Shown here piece after piece: positions 32,050 to 43,340 of a DNA stretch of 64,000 nt. The position numbers and the translations under genes were made by a program. Under the pieces are notes generated by a model. That model ran no database searches and was not told the DNA's origin. It saw only the letters and a program-made list of their open reading frames with translations. The stretch lies in NCBI GenBank assembly GCA_943736015.1, contig OX031065.1:26860427-26924426 (forward strand), written 5' to 3'. The stretch is from Tridacna crocea (Eukaryota > Mollusca > Bivalvia > Cardiida > Cardiidae). Each line of letters begins with the position of its first letter. Within the stretch, counting starts at the first letter, position 1.

Positions 32050-32222
32050 TGCCAGAAGAGAGCATTTCCAGACAATTATTTAAATGTGACGCAAAAGATG
32101 TTTTATTTTGTCTTTCAGTGATGCAAAATATTTTGTAACAAAAAGAAAAATTCTCCTTTTGCTGTTATGCCTGCTTTCTACGGATGATAAAAACCTGGGC
32201 TAATTTAATGGTAAAGGGCTTT
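32050..32222 (-). mobile_element. Possible old H229
   Basis: GCATTTCCAGACAATTATTTAAATGTGAC and AAACCTGGGCTAATTTAATGGTAAAGGG fit the subterminal parts; the hairpin is gone. Confidence 0.4.
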
Positions 32223-33030
32223 AGCATGAGTGTTGCTTTTGTATCATGCCTCATGTCAGTATCATCTGAAATGAACTTTGCACAGGGTGACAAATAACAG
32301 TGTTTTGAGTATATTTTTGGTTTATATTTAATGATCTTTATGTAAGGTTATGTCTGTAAACTGTAACTTGCAGCCAATAGCTTCTCTTGTCACTTCTGAT
32401 TTAGTGCATCCACACAGCCATGTGACACACTCAAATTCCCGCTATCAATTTATCCAATTATAACTGTTTCCAGGCAACAGTGTGTTGGTACCCAGGGTCA
32501 CTACAATGCAAACAATGTAGCAAAATAAGAACAATTTAGTAAATCTAAATAACATATCACAATGTGATCAAAGTAGTTGCAACATTCAGAATTTCCTATG
32601 TAAAGGCAGGGAAAATCCATACAGGCCAGTGGGCTAATAACTGCTCTGTTATTATAATTCCTTTATTCTAATGAAGCAAAACTGTGGTTTGTGACATTAT
32701 AGATATTAATGATCTGGCACCAGGTCGCAGTCTCGTTTGAATTAACATTTAATGAACTAAAAGCCAGTGTCTACATTTTTTTTCCCTTAAAACAGGTTCA
32801 ATTTTCTCTAACCATTATTTTGCTTAACAAGTCTAATTACACGACTCGTTATAGACAGGAAAATTATTACTACTTATTTCACATGCCATTATAGGGCCCT
32901 GTCACTCGAGTTAATTAAAATCAATAATAATTACTGCGTTCAGTCGTCTATTGTTTAGCATGAGAAAACCCCTCAATTTCCCGAGATAACGACCCCAATG
33001 ACCTACCAATGAAAACCTTTTTTGATATAT
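32223..33030. other. Repeat-free intron block, candidate regulatory region
   Basis: No H229 in 0.8 kb. CAATTTATCCAATTATAAC, GTCTAATTACACGACTC and GTTAATTAAAATCAATAATAATTAC are homeodomain-type motifs. Whether it is conserved cannot be judged from one sequence. Confidence 0.45.
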
Positions 33031-33259
33031 TTAATTCTTTACCAATCAACAAAATTTTAGACTTGTCCAAATTGAAAGCACTTGCAGTCCACAAAATAAA
33101 CGTAACCCAAAAATTGAAATTTGTTTCCAGCAGTGTAGAAAACATTGTGGGAAAAGGAGAAAATGCTGGTTACCAGCATTTTCTCCTTTTCCCACAACGT
33201 TTTCAAAGGTTTTCTGTCTCAGGGTCGTAAAAACCAAGGATTGTTTGGTAAAGGGTTAA
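33031..33259 (-). mobile_element. H229 subfamily A/B, full length (229 bp)
   Basis: Hairpin near perfect; AACCAAGGATTGTTTGGTAAAGGG end. Confidence 0.93.
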
Positions 33260-33440
33260 TAAGGAATGTTGATGGAGGACTTTAGTCTGTCTCCTGATGA
33301 GAGGACCATAACATGATTTTCAAATTTAGATGGCATAGTTTCAGTGTGCAAAAGAATTTTTGTCCCGCTGCTTTTTTTTCCTGTACATTTATGGCAACTT
33401 TAAGATTAAATTGACTTTATTGAGTGAAAAAAAAATTATT

Positions 33441-33629
33441 ACGCAGCTCCAGATGGGAGTGATTTTGCTTTCAAAATTGAATATGTTAATTATTTTCCAG
33501 TAAATCCTGTGTTGTGGGCACTCACACATGAACCATCAAGATGATCCTAATGAGTATACCCACAATGTAGGGTTTGGAAGAGAAATAATTGATTTAGAAT
33601 ACCACCACTCCCTCTTACCTGGAGCTCTG
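33441..33629 (+). mobile_element. Foldback family 3 copy
   Basis: GCAGCTCCAGATGGGAGTGATTTT and CACTCCCTCTTACCTGGAGCTC; the centre palindrome has decayed on the left arm. Confidence 0.8.
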
Positions 33630-33773
33630 TACAATTTCTTTGCAAATATTTAAGAAATGAGCAACAGTTGTTCCTTTTGCAACAATGGTCACACACATTA
33701 TCAGGTATCCTCAAAGCCCGGTGTGAATATGTCGCCATTAGAGAAGGCCTCTAGTTCCTTCATGAAGAAAATT

Positions 33774-33867
33774 AAGTTGACCAAAAGACATTTTTCAGAC
33801 ATGCATGAATTGGGAGCATTAGCAGGGAATAAATTTCATGTGCCTCAAAAGTTGGATTGTGTTTTAA
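33774..33867 (-). mobile_element. H229 host copy, left piece, interrupted by subfamily C copy
   Basis: GAATTGGGAGCATTAGCAGG to GTTGGATTGTGTTTTAA. The rest resumes at 34093. Confidence 0.75.
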
Positions 33868-34092
33868 CCCTTTACTCCATAGATACTCATTTCTATGCAT
33901 TGCTTGTAGGAACCTTTGGAAAACATTGTGGCAAAAGGTGAAATTGCTCGTCACAAGCAATTTCACCTTTTACCACAATGTTCTCTATGCTATCAAAAGG
34001 TGTCATATACACATAAGAAACAGCTTCATCCTTGCTGTTATTTAGGTTCATTTAGAGATACCATAGAAATGCCTCATGGAGTAAAGGGTTAA
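33864..34092 (+). mobile_element. H229 subfamily C, full length (229 bp)
   Basis: Inserted at a TTAA of the surrounding copy. Core GTGAAATTGCTCGTCACAAGC with paired changes in the other arm. Confidence 0.93.
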
Positions 34093-34213
34093 AAAGGTTA
34101 GAAAACATTGTGGGAAAAGAAGAAAATTCTGGCATTTTCTTCTGTTCCTACAATGTTTTCAAGTCTTCTTCCTCAAGGTTATTAATATTCAGGGTGTTTT
34201 GTAAAAGGGTGAA
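34093..34213 (-). mobile_element. H229 host copy, right piece
   Basis: AAGGTTAGAAAACATTGTGGG continues the piece ending at 33867. The centre of its hairpin is shortened. Confidence 0.75.
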
Positions 34214-35369
34214 GGGAGCATTTCACATCTTTGGTCAAACAATCAATGAATAGATTCATTGGAGCGTAGACTAGAAAGTGGGAGTACCCAATTAAAAGTG
34301 CTTTGCGCATACTTTCTTTATTTGACATTATTAATGAAGAATCTGTATCGTGTAGTTCGACAACTGTATGCAGAGAGGATTATTTTTTGGACACAAATGT
34401 TGTTAACGATACTTGAAAAGACAGCAGAGATTTTTAAAAGCATTTACAATGATACAAAAAGATCAGAAGTGTAATGCCCAAATGGTGAAATGTGGGGATC
34501 AGCTTATTTGCATGCCAGGTTACATAGGTAAAATAAAGGAATAAATTAGGTGGAATTAAAACATGTTCATGTGTGAATTTGAATTGAGAATATTTTGTGT
34601 TGTCTTCTTGAAAAGTTGATATTCAGAATACTTGTAGGATGTTTTATTTATATATAATTATATATTTTAAAATTCTTTTACATATTCTTTCTCTTTTTCT
34701 CCATGTGCTGTCATTTTCCATATTTATAGGCATCACTGAATTCTATACTGGAAGTATGTTTACTTTTTAAATGGTTTCACAACTATACTTGCTTTTTTCA
34801 GCCAATTTATACCATAACCAAACAGCAAAATTCAGTCTGATGGTAGATCTCTGTTGTCCAGGTTGTAGTTATTTGGCATAAATATTTTTGTATTCCTGAT
34901 ATAGATGATTGGGGTTTTGTTTATTCCGCCCTCTGTTGGTTAATGTGTGTTACTTGCACTGGACCAAAATCTAAAAAAGTTGTGACTAAGTGGGACACAG
35001 CTTTTTAAAAGCATTTTCTCCATTTGCTACCATAACGTCTGATGATCCAAGTTTATGAAGAGAAAAACACAGTTGCCATTATTTGCTTGTGATTTAGTAT
35101 ATCAATTGTTTATGTATCATATTCACTTGATTGTTCAACTGGAATGAAATCTGTGATAAGGCCTCCTTGTTTTCTAATTTATCTTTTCAAGAATTTATCT
35201 TATCTGTATAGATTTTTATTACCTTCCCAGTGGAGGGTGTGTGGCTTTATCAAGGGAGGTTACTGTTACAAGTTATTTGGAATTATTCTCAGTGTAAATG
35301 TTGTGGATCAGGGAGCACAGCTATTGGATTCTTGGGTCAGGCTGTAACATTGTACTGCATTACTAAATG
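34214..35369. other. Unassigned intron, 1.15 kb without clear H229
   Basis: Nothing recognised beyond a possible hairpin remnant near 35000. Confidence 0.5.
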
Positions 35370-35590
35370 TTAGACTTGATCACATTCCTAACTTTAAATT
35401 ATCATGATAAAGGGGGCTATGGAAAACATTGTAAAGAAAAAAGAGAAGGTTGGTTACCAGTATTTTCTCCTTTGCTCACAATGTTTTCTATCCTATTACA
35501 GACAAGTCATTAAAATGAGCATCATTAGATGTTGTCTTCAAATACTTTCAATCTTGACAAGCTTGTATCTGTTTCCGTGGTAAAGATTAA
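35370..35590 (+). mobile_element. H229, diverged
   Basis: GAAAACATTGTAAAGAAAAAAGAG, GGTTACCAG centre, CTATCCTATTACAG and GTGGTAAAGATTAA. Confidence 0.75.
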
Positions 35591-36129
35591 ATCAGAATCC
35601 TTCGGCGAATGGTTAACTCACAGACAATAGAATTGTATTTAGTAATTTCTATCCCCATGAACAAGTTTTTTGTGGGATATTTGAATCATGTTTTGTGTCT
35701 ATTATTGCTCTTCTACAGTTGTCAACCAGTTGGTGGAAATCTTAACATTTGCCATGACCTGTATGAATTTTTCGCTCAGCTGTTGTGGAAGAAAACAACA
35801 AATTATTGTAATAGCCCCATAATTGTATACATCTGTGTTGTTATTGTGTGACACCAAATAATCATTACCAAAAGATATTTACTTCAAGCTTTAACAAATT
35901 ATTAATCGTATTTAGAAGAAATCAAACTACAGGGACCATTAACCATCAAAATATTTTGACACAATTATGCTCCTTTTCTAGCTTAAGAAATTTCTGAAAA
36001 TGAAGAGGCTTCAGGTAAGCATCAACAATCGCACGTGGGGATGTGTTCTTCTTTCTGGATCCTGTGACAAGGCAACAAATGTTTATTTTTTTTCCCAATT
36101 TGGTTGACATCTTTCAGTAAAAGCACTAC
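35591..36129. other. Unassigned intron
   Basis: An 80-codon ORF (35609-35851) rich in Leu, Tyr and Cys shows no domain and no splice sites that would make it an exon. Confidence 0.5.
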
Positions 36130-36329
36130 TTAACCCATTACCATACAATTCCTACTTTTGACTCCCCTGAAAAAGAAGCCTTTTGAAAACACTGTGGGAA
36201 AAGGAGAAAATGCTGGTAACCAACATTTTCTCCTTTTCCCACAATGTTTTCTACCCTTCCCATTGCAAATTTTAACTTTTCAGTCACATTTGGACTAGTC
36301 GAAAAATTTGTCGTATTGTAAAGGGTTAA
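36130..36329 (+). mobile_element. H229 subfamily A, right part shortened
   Basis: About 30 bases including GTCTGCAAATGC are missing between CAGTCACATT and TGGACTAG. Confidence 0.9.
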
Positions 36330-36460
36330 GTTGCTGAGTAAGCAAGAGTAAGTATGCTATTTCCAGGTGGACAAGGCCCCTAGAAACAATGAAGTTGCCA
36401 GCAATGATTAGCATGTTCCTTGTACCTGCTAAATGTTGCCTTGGGTTTGTCAAAAGTTTT

Positions 36461-36686
36461 AACTCTTTACCCGATGACAAAACTTTGGGCTGGCCCAAAT
36501 TGAAAGCATTTGCAGAAGACTAAACATAACTGAAGAATTAAAACTTGTTTCCAGCAGGGTAGAAAAATATTGTGGGAAAAAGTGAAAATGCTGGTTACCA
36601 TCATTTTCTCCTATTCCCACAATGTTTTTTTAAAGGATTCTATCTCAGGGTGGTAAGAACATTAGGGATTGTTTAGTAAACGTTTA
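36461..36686 (-). mobile_element. H229 subfamily A/B
   Basis: TTAACTCTTTACCCGATGAC start; end ATTGTTTAGTAAACGTTTA. Confidence 0.88.
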
Positions 36687-36984
36687 CCAGTTCTATATGT
36701 GGTGATTACTTTGAACTCATTGATCAGTTTTCAGCTGTCACTATTATTATGAACAGTGAAATACATACAGTTTTAAAAGTAATATTACTGTCTTTAGGTA
36801 ACTGTGAAATAGCATGAGTGTTCAGTCGTTTCTAGTTTCATACAAGGGTGTTGTTTCATTTTACTCTGCTTGCAAAGTGAAAATTGCTGACATGCTGATA
36901 GTCTTTTGGATGAGAAGTTAAAGCAAGGTCTCATGTGATGCTCACTCTACATGGAACACATTACAGAACCAGGCATGATGGAGA

Positions 36985-37135
36985 ATGTATCTTACACAAT
37001 CTGCTGTCACCTAATAGCCTTCATGGGATGCATTGCACTGTCTGCGATCACATAACAGCCTCACCCTCAAGACCAACTTGTGGCACTGTCACATAATTGC
37101 CTTCTTATGGCATCACCCACAAGAGCAATAATTGG
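36985..37135. repeat. Weak tandem repeat
   Basis: TGTCACCTAATAGCCTTC, GATCACATAACAGCCTCAC and TGTCACATAATTGCCTTC recur about every 50 bases. Confidence 0.45.
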
Positions 37136-37661
37136 TGGCACCAATAAAAACCAGCCAATCAATATAACATGACTTTATTTAAGCACAAAATATTTCTACC
37201 ATACTGAAGACATTTGCTGTCAGAAACCTTCCTTCGAAGGATAAAAGATTTCTTGGGATATCCAGACTATTGGGAAGAGAACATGTTTTAAATCCGAAGA
37301 GACTTTTGGCAGATTTTAGCCATTATTATTGCAAAAAGTACTTTGTAAACAAAGATTTTCCAAATAATATTAGGAGATGACCTACATTTGCCCTTTGTAC
37401 TGAGTCTTAATTTATAGGTTTTTTAAAAAAACATTGTGACAGCAGGAATTAATGCTTTTTATGAGAGAAATATATCAAACTGCAGCGTTTTCATGTGATG
37501 TATGTTGTATGCATTTGTCCATAAATCATAAATTTTATATGTGTGTAATCATCAACATCTTGGCATGTTGCAAACATATATGATGTTTCCTATGTAATGT
37601 GAAAAACTTAAAAAAATGGGATGAAAAAAAAATTATCCTGAAGAAGGCACATGCCAAACTT
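37136..37661. other. Unassigned intron
   Basis: Nothing recognised. Confidence 0.55.
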
Positions 37662-37866
37662 TTAACCCTTTACCAAACAATCCCTTGTTTTTACGTGTCT
37701 GCAGTATAAGCCTTTTGAAAACACTGTGGGAAAAGGAGAAATTGCTTGTAACAAGCAATTTCTCCTTTTCCCCCAGTGTTTTCTGCCCCTTTGGATAATT
37801 TTCACCCATTGGTATTATATCTTCAATTTGGAAGAGTCTAAAATTTGTCATTTGGGAAAGAGTTAA
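37662..37866 (+). mobile_element. H229 subfamily D, plus orientation
   Basis: GAGAAATTGCTTGTAACAAGC core with perfect arms; GTGTCTGCAGTATAAGCC left flank. The right part lacks GTCGTCTGC. Confidence 0.9.
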
Positions 37867-38005
37867 GCTAACCCCAAATCAAATGAGTTTAACCAGCTGT
37901 ATCAAACTGTGTTGGAAACTATCATGAGAAATGAGGAAAATGATGGTTACTAGCATTCTTTTTCTTATGGAATGATTTTAAAGTCTTCCCCAGCAAGGTT
38001 ATTAA
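37866..38005 (-). mobile_element. H229, strongly diverged
   Basis: GAGGAAAATGATGGTTACTAGC and CTTCCCCAGCAAGGTTATTAA. Confidence 0.55.
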
Positions 38006-38240
38006 CCCTTTACCACACAACTTTTATCTACTTTTAAGAAGATACATTTTGAAATCATTGTGGAAAAAGGAGAAAATGCTAGTAAACAGCATTTTCTTCT
38101 TTTCCCACATTGTTTTTAGAGGTAAATTTCACAATTTGAGCCAAATACAATCCTTTGTCTGAAAAATTTTTTAAGTTGGTTGAGTTTAAAATGTCATTTG
38201 GTATAGTTAGAAATCTGGACTTTGTGGTAAAAAGGGTTAA
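38002..38240 (+). mobile_element. H229, diverged, with an extra right tip
   Basis: The element proper reaches TTTGGTATAGTTA (38210). An inverted left tip (CTGGACTTTGTGGTAAAAAGGGTTAA) follows, probably the end of the copy it entered. Confidence 0.75.
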
Positions 38241-38621
38241 GGGTTCTACAGTTTAGTTTTGGGATATGAAAAGTTGATTAGAGGCCTCTATGTACATGTG
38301 CTTGGCTATGTGAAAAACAGGCAATGGCAGGCACTTCATTGTTTGTCTAGCAAATGTTTATTCAGTTAATTAGAGAGAGGGGCAGATTTTTGCTGAGATT
38401 TTTTTTTTATTCTTCTCATTTCATATATATAACTTGTCCAGGAGTATTATGATTTAGAAGTGGTGGAATTTTGTATGGAATTAATATGATTTTCTGTAAT
38501 TAAGTATACCTCTTGTTTTATTATGAATAATCATAGGGGTAAAAAAAAAATTGTAACTTTATTTTTGAAGTTGAAAGTACTTGATGACAACAGATTAATT
38601 GTTGCTTCTGTATCATGAAAT
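38241..38621. other. Unassigned intron
   Basis: Nothing recognised; T and A runs. Confidence 0.55.
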
Positions 38622-38849
38622 TTGACCATTTCCAAACAATCCCTGGTTTTTACGGGTCTGGAATAGTAGCCTTTTGAAAACATTGTGGGAAAAGGAGAAA
38701 ATGCTGGTAACCAGCATTTTCTCCTTTTCCCATAATGTTTTCTACCCTATCATAGACAGAAACCATCTTTTTAGCAAGAGTTGAATTGCTGTCTGCAAAT
38801 GCTTTCAATTTGGTCTAGTCCAAAAGTTTGTTGTTTGGGAAAGAGTTAA
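38622..38849 (+). mobile_element. H229 subfamily B/D, full length
   Basis: AAACAATCCCTGGTTTTTACGGG left and GTTTGGGAAAGAGTTAA right; near perfect hairpin. Confidence 0.9.
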
Positions 38850-39049
38850 CAAAAAAAAATGCCAATAAATTCAAAACTGTGCTACAAAAGCTTTTGAAAA
38901 CACTGTTGGAAAGGAAGAAAATGCTGCTACCAGCATTTTCTGTTTTTCTCATTGAATTTTACATAATTTTTCGGAAACATCCATCATTTGAAACAAACAA
39001 AATTATCTTTTTCAAATACTTTCAGTTTGGACAGTTGGAATAGGATTAA
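38846..39049 (+). mobile_element. H229, diverged, joined on shared TTAA
   Basis: AAAGCTTTTGAAAACACTGTTGG, centre GCTGCTACCAGC, and AGTTTGGACAG with a GGATTAA end. Confidence 0.75.
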
Positions 39050-39892
39050 ACTTTGAATACTTGAATTGGGTGTAAAGACAGCCCAATTGATGACATGAAC
39101 AAGGCAGCAGAATGAGTCACAGACCTTTGATTAGACTGCATTAAGTTACCATGTGGGCTGATTGTGGCCTACACTGTCCTCAAAATGAATACATGTAATT
39201 GTTAATTGATTCCACTTCTTGACCTGAGAAGGGATGCTGAAAATGTTTTCACATTTTGGGTCACCATCCCTCTTGAAAATGTGGTTAAAAATGGTGCCTT
39301 ACTGAATATTTCAAACACATGGCTGCCATACAGAAGACTAATTATCATAGGATCATTAGTTTGACTTTATGTTCAATATGATTGGCACTTTTGTTACTTT
39401 CCTACATGTGGCAGGAATTTAAATGTTTCTTAATTTAAATTAATATTTACTAAATGCCACACAAGTTTTTTTCATAGACTAAAATTATGTTCAATGGACA
39501 AAGCATAATCTAATGTGTCAAAGGGTGAACTTTGTAAAATCAAGATAACATTTTTTCTGATATGTTTTTCACACATGTTACAATCTACCCCATTACCATG
39601 ATGTCTTCAACTAAAACAAATGTGATTGAAAAGCAATATCTGAGCAAAACATGTTAACAGTTTGCTTTTTTGGTTTGACATTATAAAACATGAATAATGG
39701 TATATATATGAAAGCATTTAAAAAGCCAAAAAAATTGTGACCCATCGCAAAAAAAAGGACCATCTGAGAATTTTGTGCACCAAGTAGATGAAAACAGATC
39801 AACAATAGTGCAGCTCAGTTTAAGTTGGCATTTTAAAAATGATTGTATAACAAGGTACAATGAGCACTTTTGGTACCTGTAGAAAGTGTCAT
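39050..39892. other. Unassigned intron
   Basis: No H229 in 0.8 kb; nothing else recognised. Confidence 0.5.
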
Positions 39893-39964
39893 TAAAGCGA
39901 AAAGTGTAAACTCTGGCCAGCCTGCGCAGTTTGCACAGTCTGACTACAGCTGACACTTTTTCGC
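39893..39964. mobile_element. Foldback related to family 2
   Basis: GCGAAAAGTGT at one end, ACACTTTTTCGC at the other; centre CAGTTTGCACAGTCTGAC. Confidence 0.6.
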
Positions 39965-39965
39965 A

Positions 39966-41143
39966 GTTCCCAGAAGATCCTTTTTTGTGTGATTACCGTA
40001 GTCACATTTATATAGATGAGGTTAAAGACAAAAAGTAATGGTAAAAGACATATTACCGCCTATGAACACATAAAAACACATGGGTGTTTATATTTGAATC
40101 CATGGGTGTGCCTTTTAATTAGCATCTTATTTGATCAGAAGTTGTTTGTGAGAGAAATATACTTTTAGTTAAAGATTTAAAAGGTATTATACAATCAAGA
40201 GGATTTACAAAAAAACAAGGAGTGTGATATTGTGAACTGGTATTATGTTTTTAAACCATTCAAATTAAAAGGAAAATAGTAATACAAGTCTGTTTGTACC
40301 AGTATATTTGAGTTTGTTTAAGAGTAGGAGCAATAACTTGTACATAGAAATTGCTCCTTTCCTCAAATTAAAAAAGAAAAATGTCTATTTTAGGATATAA
40401 AGAAAAAAAATCATAAAAAACTGGTTTGTTTTATAAATTTTGCGTGTGTTCAACCTATTCCAGGAGGTTAAAATGGAGTTGATTGTACAAATATATTGAA
40501 ACAGCATTTGAAAAACACAGTGTCTTGTGTCCAACTTCATTTATTTTGAAACCCCTTTGGACTAAATGGACTTTTTTGAAAGACTGCAAAACTTGTAACA
40601 ACATTACCAACAAAACAGGGTGTTATTTTTGCATGTTTCTGTGTGAAGTGTCTGTCAATTACATGTAACTTAAGCCACTTTTGCATCATTTGATTACACC
40701 TGGTTGACTGCAACTTTTAAGGCTAATAGAGTGCAAATAAACTCTTTCCTTCACATTCAAGATACTAGGGACAAGCAAAAAAAAAGGACAAAATTGGCTG
40801 CTCAATACAGTGGCTCTCTCCCTTCTCATTTCAAAATATTAACATTTTAAGTTATTAAGCAGCTGTTAAAATGTTTGTCCTTTAGTCTCTTCAGAATTTC
40901 GAAGATTTTTATGTGGTACAATTTTTAACATCCTTTCCTGTTTATGAAAAATGTACAACTTATCCGGTAGATGTAGAAAAAGATACTAGCTTGGTGGAAA
41001 GACTTGTCCTGCAGTTGATGACTGTCGAACTTGTTGACTGATGTAGAAAATTATTGAACTTAATAATCTTGGTGCTCAGTGAAGTTATTTTAAGGGATGT
41101 AAGTGAAAGAAATAATAGTGTTGTCTAATATTTCTCATTTCAG
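39966..41143. other. Repeat-poor intron leading to the 41144 exon
   Basis: 1.2 kb without H229 directly upstream of an exon, ending in the splice acceptor. A possible decayed hairpin lies near 40325-40370. Confidence 0.5.
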
Positions 41144-41302
41144 ATGGCCTAGCAGCAGATGAGAACAGTGTTGGAGAGCACAATTCTCACGAAGATAAGG
41201 ACCCAGTGACCACACCGCTCTCCCCATCCCATACCTTTAACAACAACAACAACAACAATAACAATACCATCAAACATAAGGTGGAGGACCTCTCAACTAA
41301 AG
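41144..41302 (+). CDS. Internal coding exon with poly-Asn tract, zinc-finger gene
   Basis: A TTTCTCATTTCAG acceptor precedes the exon and AAAG|GTAAGA follows it. Only one frame is open: two leading bases finish a split codon, then 52 codons, then one trailing base, so both borders are phase 1 and the exon (159 bp) could be skipped without a frameshift. The peptide is acidic and polar at its start (residues DENSVGEHN...HEDKD), has a PLSPSH stretch, nine consecutive Asn encoded by AAC/AAT, then a basic-acidic end (KHKVEDLSTK). No domain is visible; it reads as a disordered linker. The split Gly codon joins in frame to the zinc-finger exon at 63541, which is the main reason to believe it. What precedes it lies outside the supported sequence. 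Confidence 0.75.
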
Positions 41303-41316
41303 GTAAGAAATGGTGG

Positions 41317-41510
41317 CACAGAACTCCGGATAGAGGGAGTGATTTTGATTTCAGAATTGAAAATATGAATCATTCTCCACAAAACCCCAAGTTGTGTGTA
41401 CTCATTAGAATCGTCTCATTCAGATGATTCAAATGAGTACCCACAAAATAGGGTTTCAAAGAGAAATGATGACTTTAGAATATGATCACTCCCTATTACC
41501 TGGGGCTCTG
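41317..41510 (+). mobile_element. Foldback family 3 copy beside a splice donor
   Basis: GAACTCCGGATAGAGGGAGTG to CCCTATTACCTGGGGCTC. The centre GAATCGTCTCATTCAGATGATTC is still paired. It begins 14 bases after the donor GT. Confidence 0.85.
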
Positions 41511-41663
41511 GTGAAATGTTTCTTTCATTTCTTTCCCATATTGTCATCCCTTTTTTTGCTAACCAGCTACAAAAATGATTCTGCATGAAGGGGAACATGG
41601 GGGTGTAGAGGGGTGTTAAATGAAGAATATTTGGTATACATTGATACATGTCAAATATTTACT

Positions 41664-41792
41664 GTTCTTGGTTTATTCTTTCATGGCTGCTGTGTTACTT
41701 CTGGAGATGAATATGCTGCACATTTACAACATTGACTTAAGCCAGTCGGACCTGAATTAAGCATGCACTAATACAGGTGCTTAATAAACAAT
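41664..41792 (+). repeat. 129-bp identical repeat, copy 1
   Basis: From GTTCTTGGTTTATTC to AGGTGCTTAATAAACAAT it is identical to 43982-44110. Flanks differ. No terminal inverted repeats. Confidence 0.9.
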
Positions 41793-41873
41793 GGGAAGCA
41801 GACAACTTGGGTGATGATGCTTATTATGTATTGAGTTTGGCCAAGGTGAAAAGATTGTGCTAGGGTTTTTTTT

Positions 41874-41960
41874 TAACCATTTTCCTAACATTCCCATAAT
41901 GTCAACTTTAGGGGAGATAGCTTTTAAAAAGAAGAAAAAGCTGGTAATTTACTAGGTGTT
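41874..41960 (+). mobile_element. H229 left fragment, old
   Basis: TTAACCATTTTCCTAACATTCCC to AAGAAAAAGCTGGTAA. Confidence 0.45.
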
Positions 41961-41984
41961 GCAATGCAAAGGAAGATTGGCTGG

Positions 41985-42095
41985 AAAAGGGCAGGAAACA
42001 TTATGGGAAAAGGAGAAAATGGTGGTTATCAGCATTTTTTCTTTTTCCCTCAGTGTTTTCCAGAGCCTTCTCAGTCAGCCAGAGTCCTGTCCTAA
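41985..42095 (-). mobile_element. H229 core and right part
   Basis: GGCAGGAAACATTATGGGAAAAGGAG, GGTTATCAGC centre, GCCTTCTCAGTCAG. Confidence 0.65.
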
Positions 42096-42235
42096 GCAAG
42101 CACCTGAATGATGCAAGTATTCTTAAGTACATGTATCCCTGCAGGTGGTTGGTTATTACAACTTTGACTGTTAATATTGTGTTTTATTATCTTGTAAGTT
42201 GGTAACTAGAATTCAAAAAGGTTACTGCCTCAGCT

Positions 42236-42405
42236 TTTTACCCTTTTCTATACAATCTGAGTTTTAACAATCGCCAGACAGATGGCTTTTTTACACATTA
42301 TTGAAATTGGAAAAGTGCTTGTGGCCTCTAGGACAAATCTCATCATTTATTTTTGCCTTGCATTTTGACAAGTCTCATCCTTTTTATCATATTGGTAAGA
42401 GTTAT
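42236..42405 (+). mobile_element. H229, old, hairpin lost
   Basis: ACCCTTTTCTATACAATCTGAG left and CATATTGGTAAGAGTTA right frame unrecognisable sequence. Confidence 0.5.
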
Positions 42406-42431
42406 TCTGTGTTTTTGAACAGTAATAGTAT

Positions 42432-42660
42432 TTAACCCTTTCCCAAACGACAAATTTTGGACCCTTTCAGACCGAAAGAGTTTGCAGACGACAATGTTTG
42501 ATTTGGAGAAAATGGCAAAAAAGTTCTCATAAACGGTAGAAAACACTTTGGGAAAAGGAGAAATTGCTCATTCCGAGCAATTTCTTCTTTTCCCACAGTG
42601 TTTTCCAAAGACTTTTACTGCAGACACGTAAAAACCAGGGCTTGTTTGGGAAAAGGTTAA
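42432..42660 (-). mobile_element. H229 subfamily D, full length (229 bp)
   Basis: GCAATTTC core with CATTCCG centre; CTGCAGACACGTAAAAACC right flank as in the other D copies. Confidence 0.93.
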
Positions 42661-42940
42661 AATACCTTGACAAAGTGTAGCACAGTATCTCCTCATAATA
42701 TAATGTGTACATGTACAATCTGCATCTGTAACAAACTCTAAACTGTAGGATATAATTTTATCCTTGTCCTAAATGAGAGCACCTGCTGGTGACAAGTTAA
42801 ATGTTGTTCAATTTATGACAATTTTGTTTGTAGGAAGGTAACATAGATGGTGTGAAAGGGAGCAATGCCAGTCAGCAATTCTTTTTCAACAACTTTACAT
42901 CGGATTCTTGGGTTTCTTAAAACATTTTACATTTTTAAGC

Positions 42941-43195
42941 AGAGCCCCATGTAGTTCAGTCGGTGGCATGCAGGTCTTGAGAATGGACTCGTAGGCTCAA
43001 CCCCTAGCTCTGCCAATTTCTTTCCAAGGATTGGTGTTGGTCGTTGTGACAGGATTCAAGCCTCTCCTACCTCTGACTTGTTTTGACAATGGTTATGTGG
43101 GAAAGCAGCTGGTTGCTTTGAAAGAAAATTGTGTGGAGTACCAGTAAAAGGAATGCATGGATAGGTGCACTGAAACCCAAATAGACTTGAAATAA
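42941..43195 (+). mobile_element. tRNA-derived SINE, family 1
   Basis: TGTAGTTCAGTCGGTGGC (A box) and TAGGCTCAACCCC (B box), then CTAGCTCTGCCAATTTC and a tail GAAATAAAGTTAAAAAAAAC. Confidence 0.72.
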
Positions 43196-43231
43196 AGTTA
43201 AAAAAAACGGTTTTCAACACCATACAATCTA

Positions 43232-43340
43232 TCAAGTTATAAACCAACAGAATCGTTTGGTAAGGGGTTAACTCTTCACTAATTTTTTTATGCCATTTTT
43301 TTTACCTTTCCATAATAAAAACATTTGCAGATGGCATGCA
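43232..43340. mobile_element. H229 end fragments
   Basis: AATCGTTTGGTAAGGGGTTAA is a right tip; TTAACTCTTCACTAATTTT and AAAACATTTGCAGATGGC suggest an adjoining minus copy. Confidence 0.4.

Larger units (their letters stand above)
1..41143 (+). other. Upstream intron (or 5' region) without recognisable exons
   Basis: The 41144 exon has an acceptor with phase 1, so at least one coding exon lies upstream. None was recognised in these 41 kb: every ORF over 60 codons either runs through an H229, SINE or minisatellite copy or lacks any protein-like character. Either one intron exceeds 41 kb or small exons were missed. Confidence 0.6.

Noticed and set aside
34259-34474. 71-codon ORF as a possible exon
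   Set aside because: The peptide (many Leu, Tyr, Arg) has no recognisable domain, and no convincing splice sites flank it.
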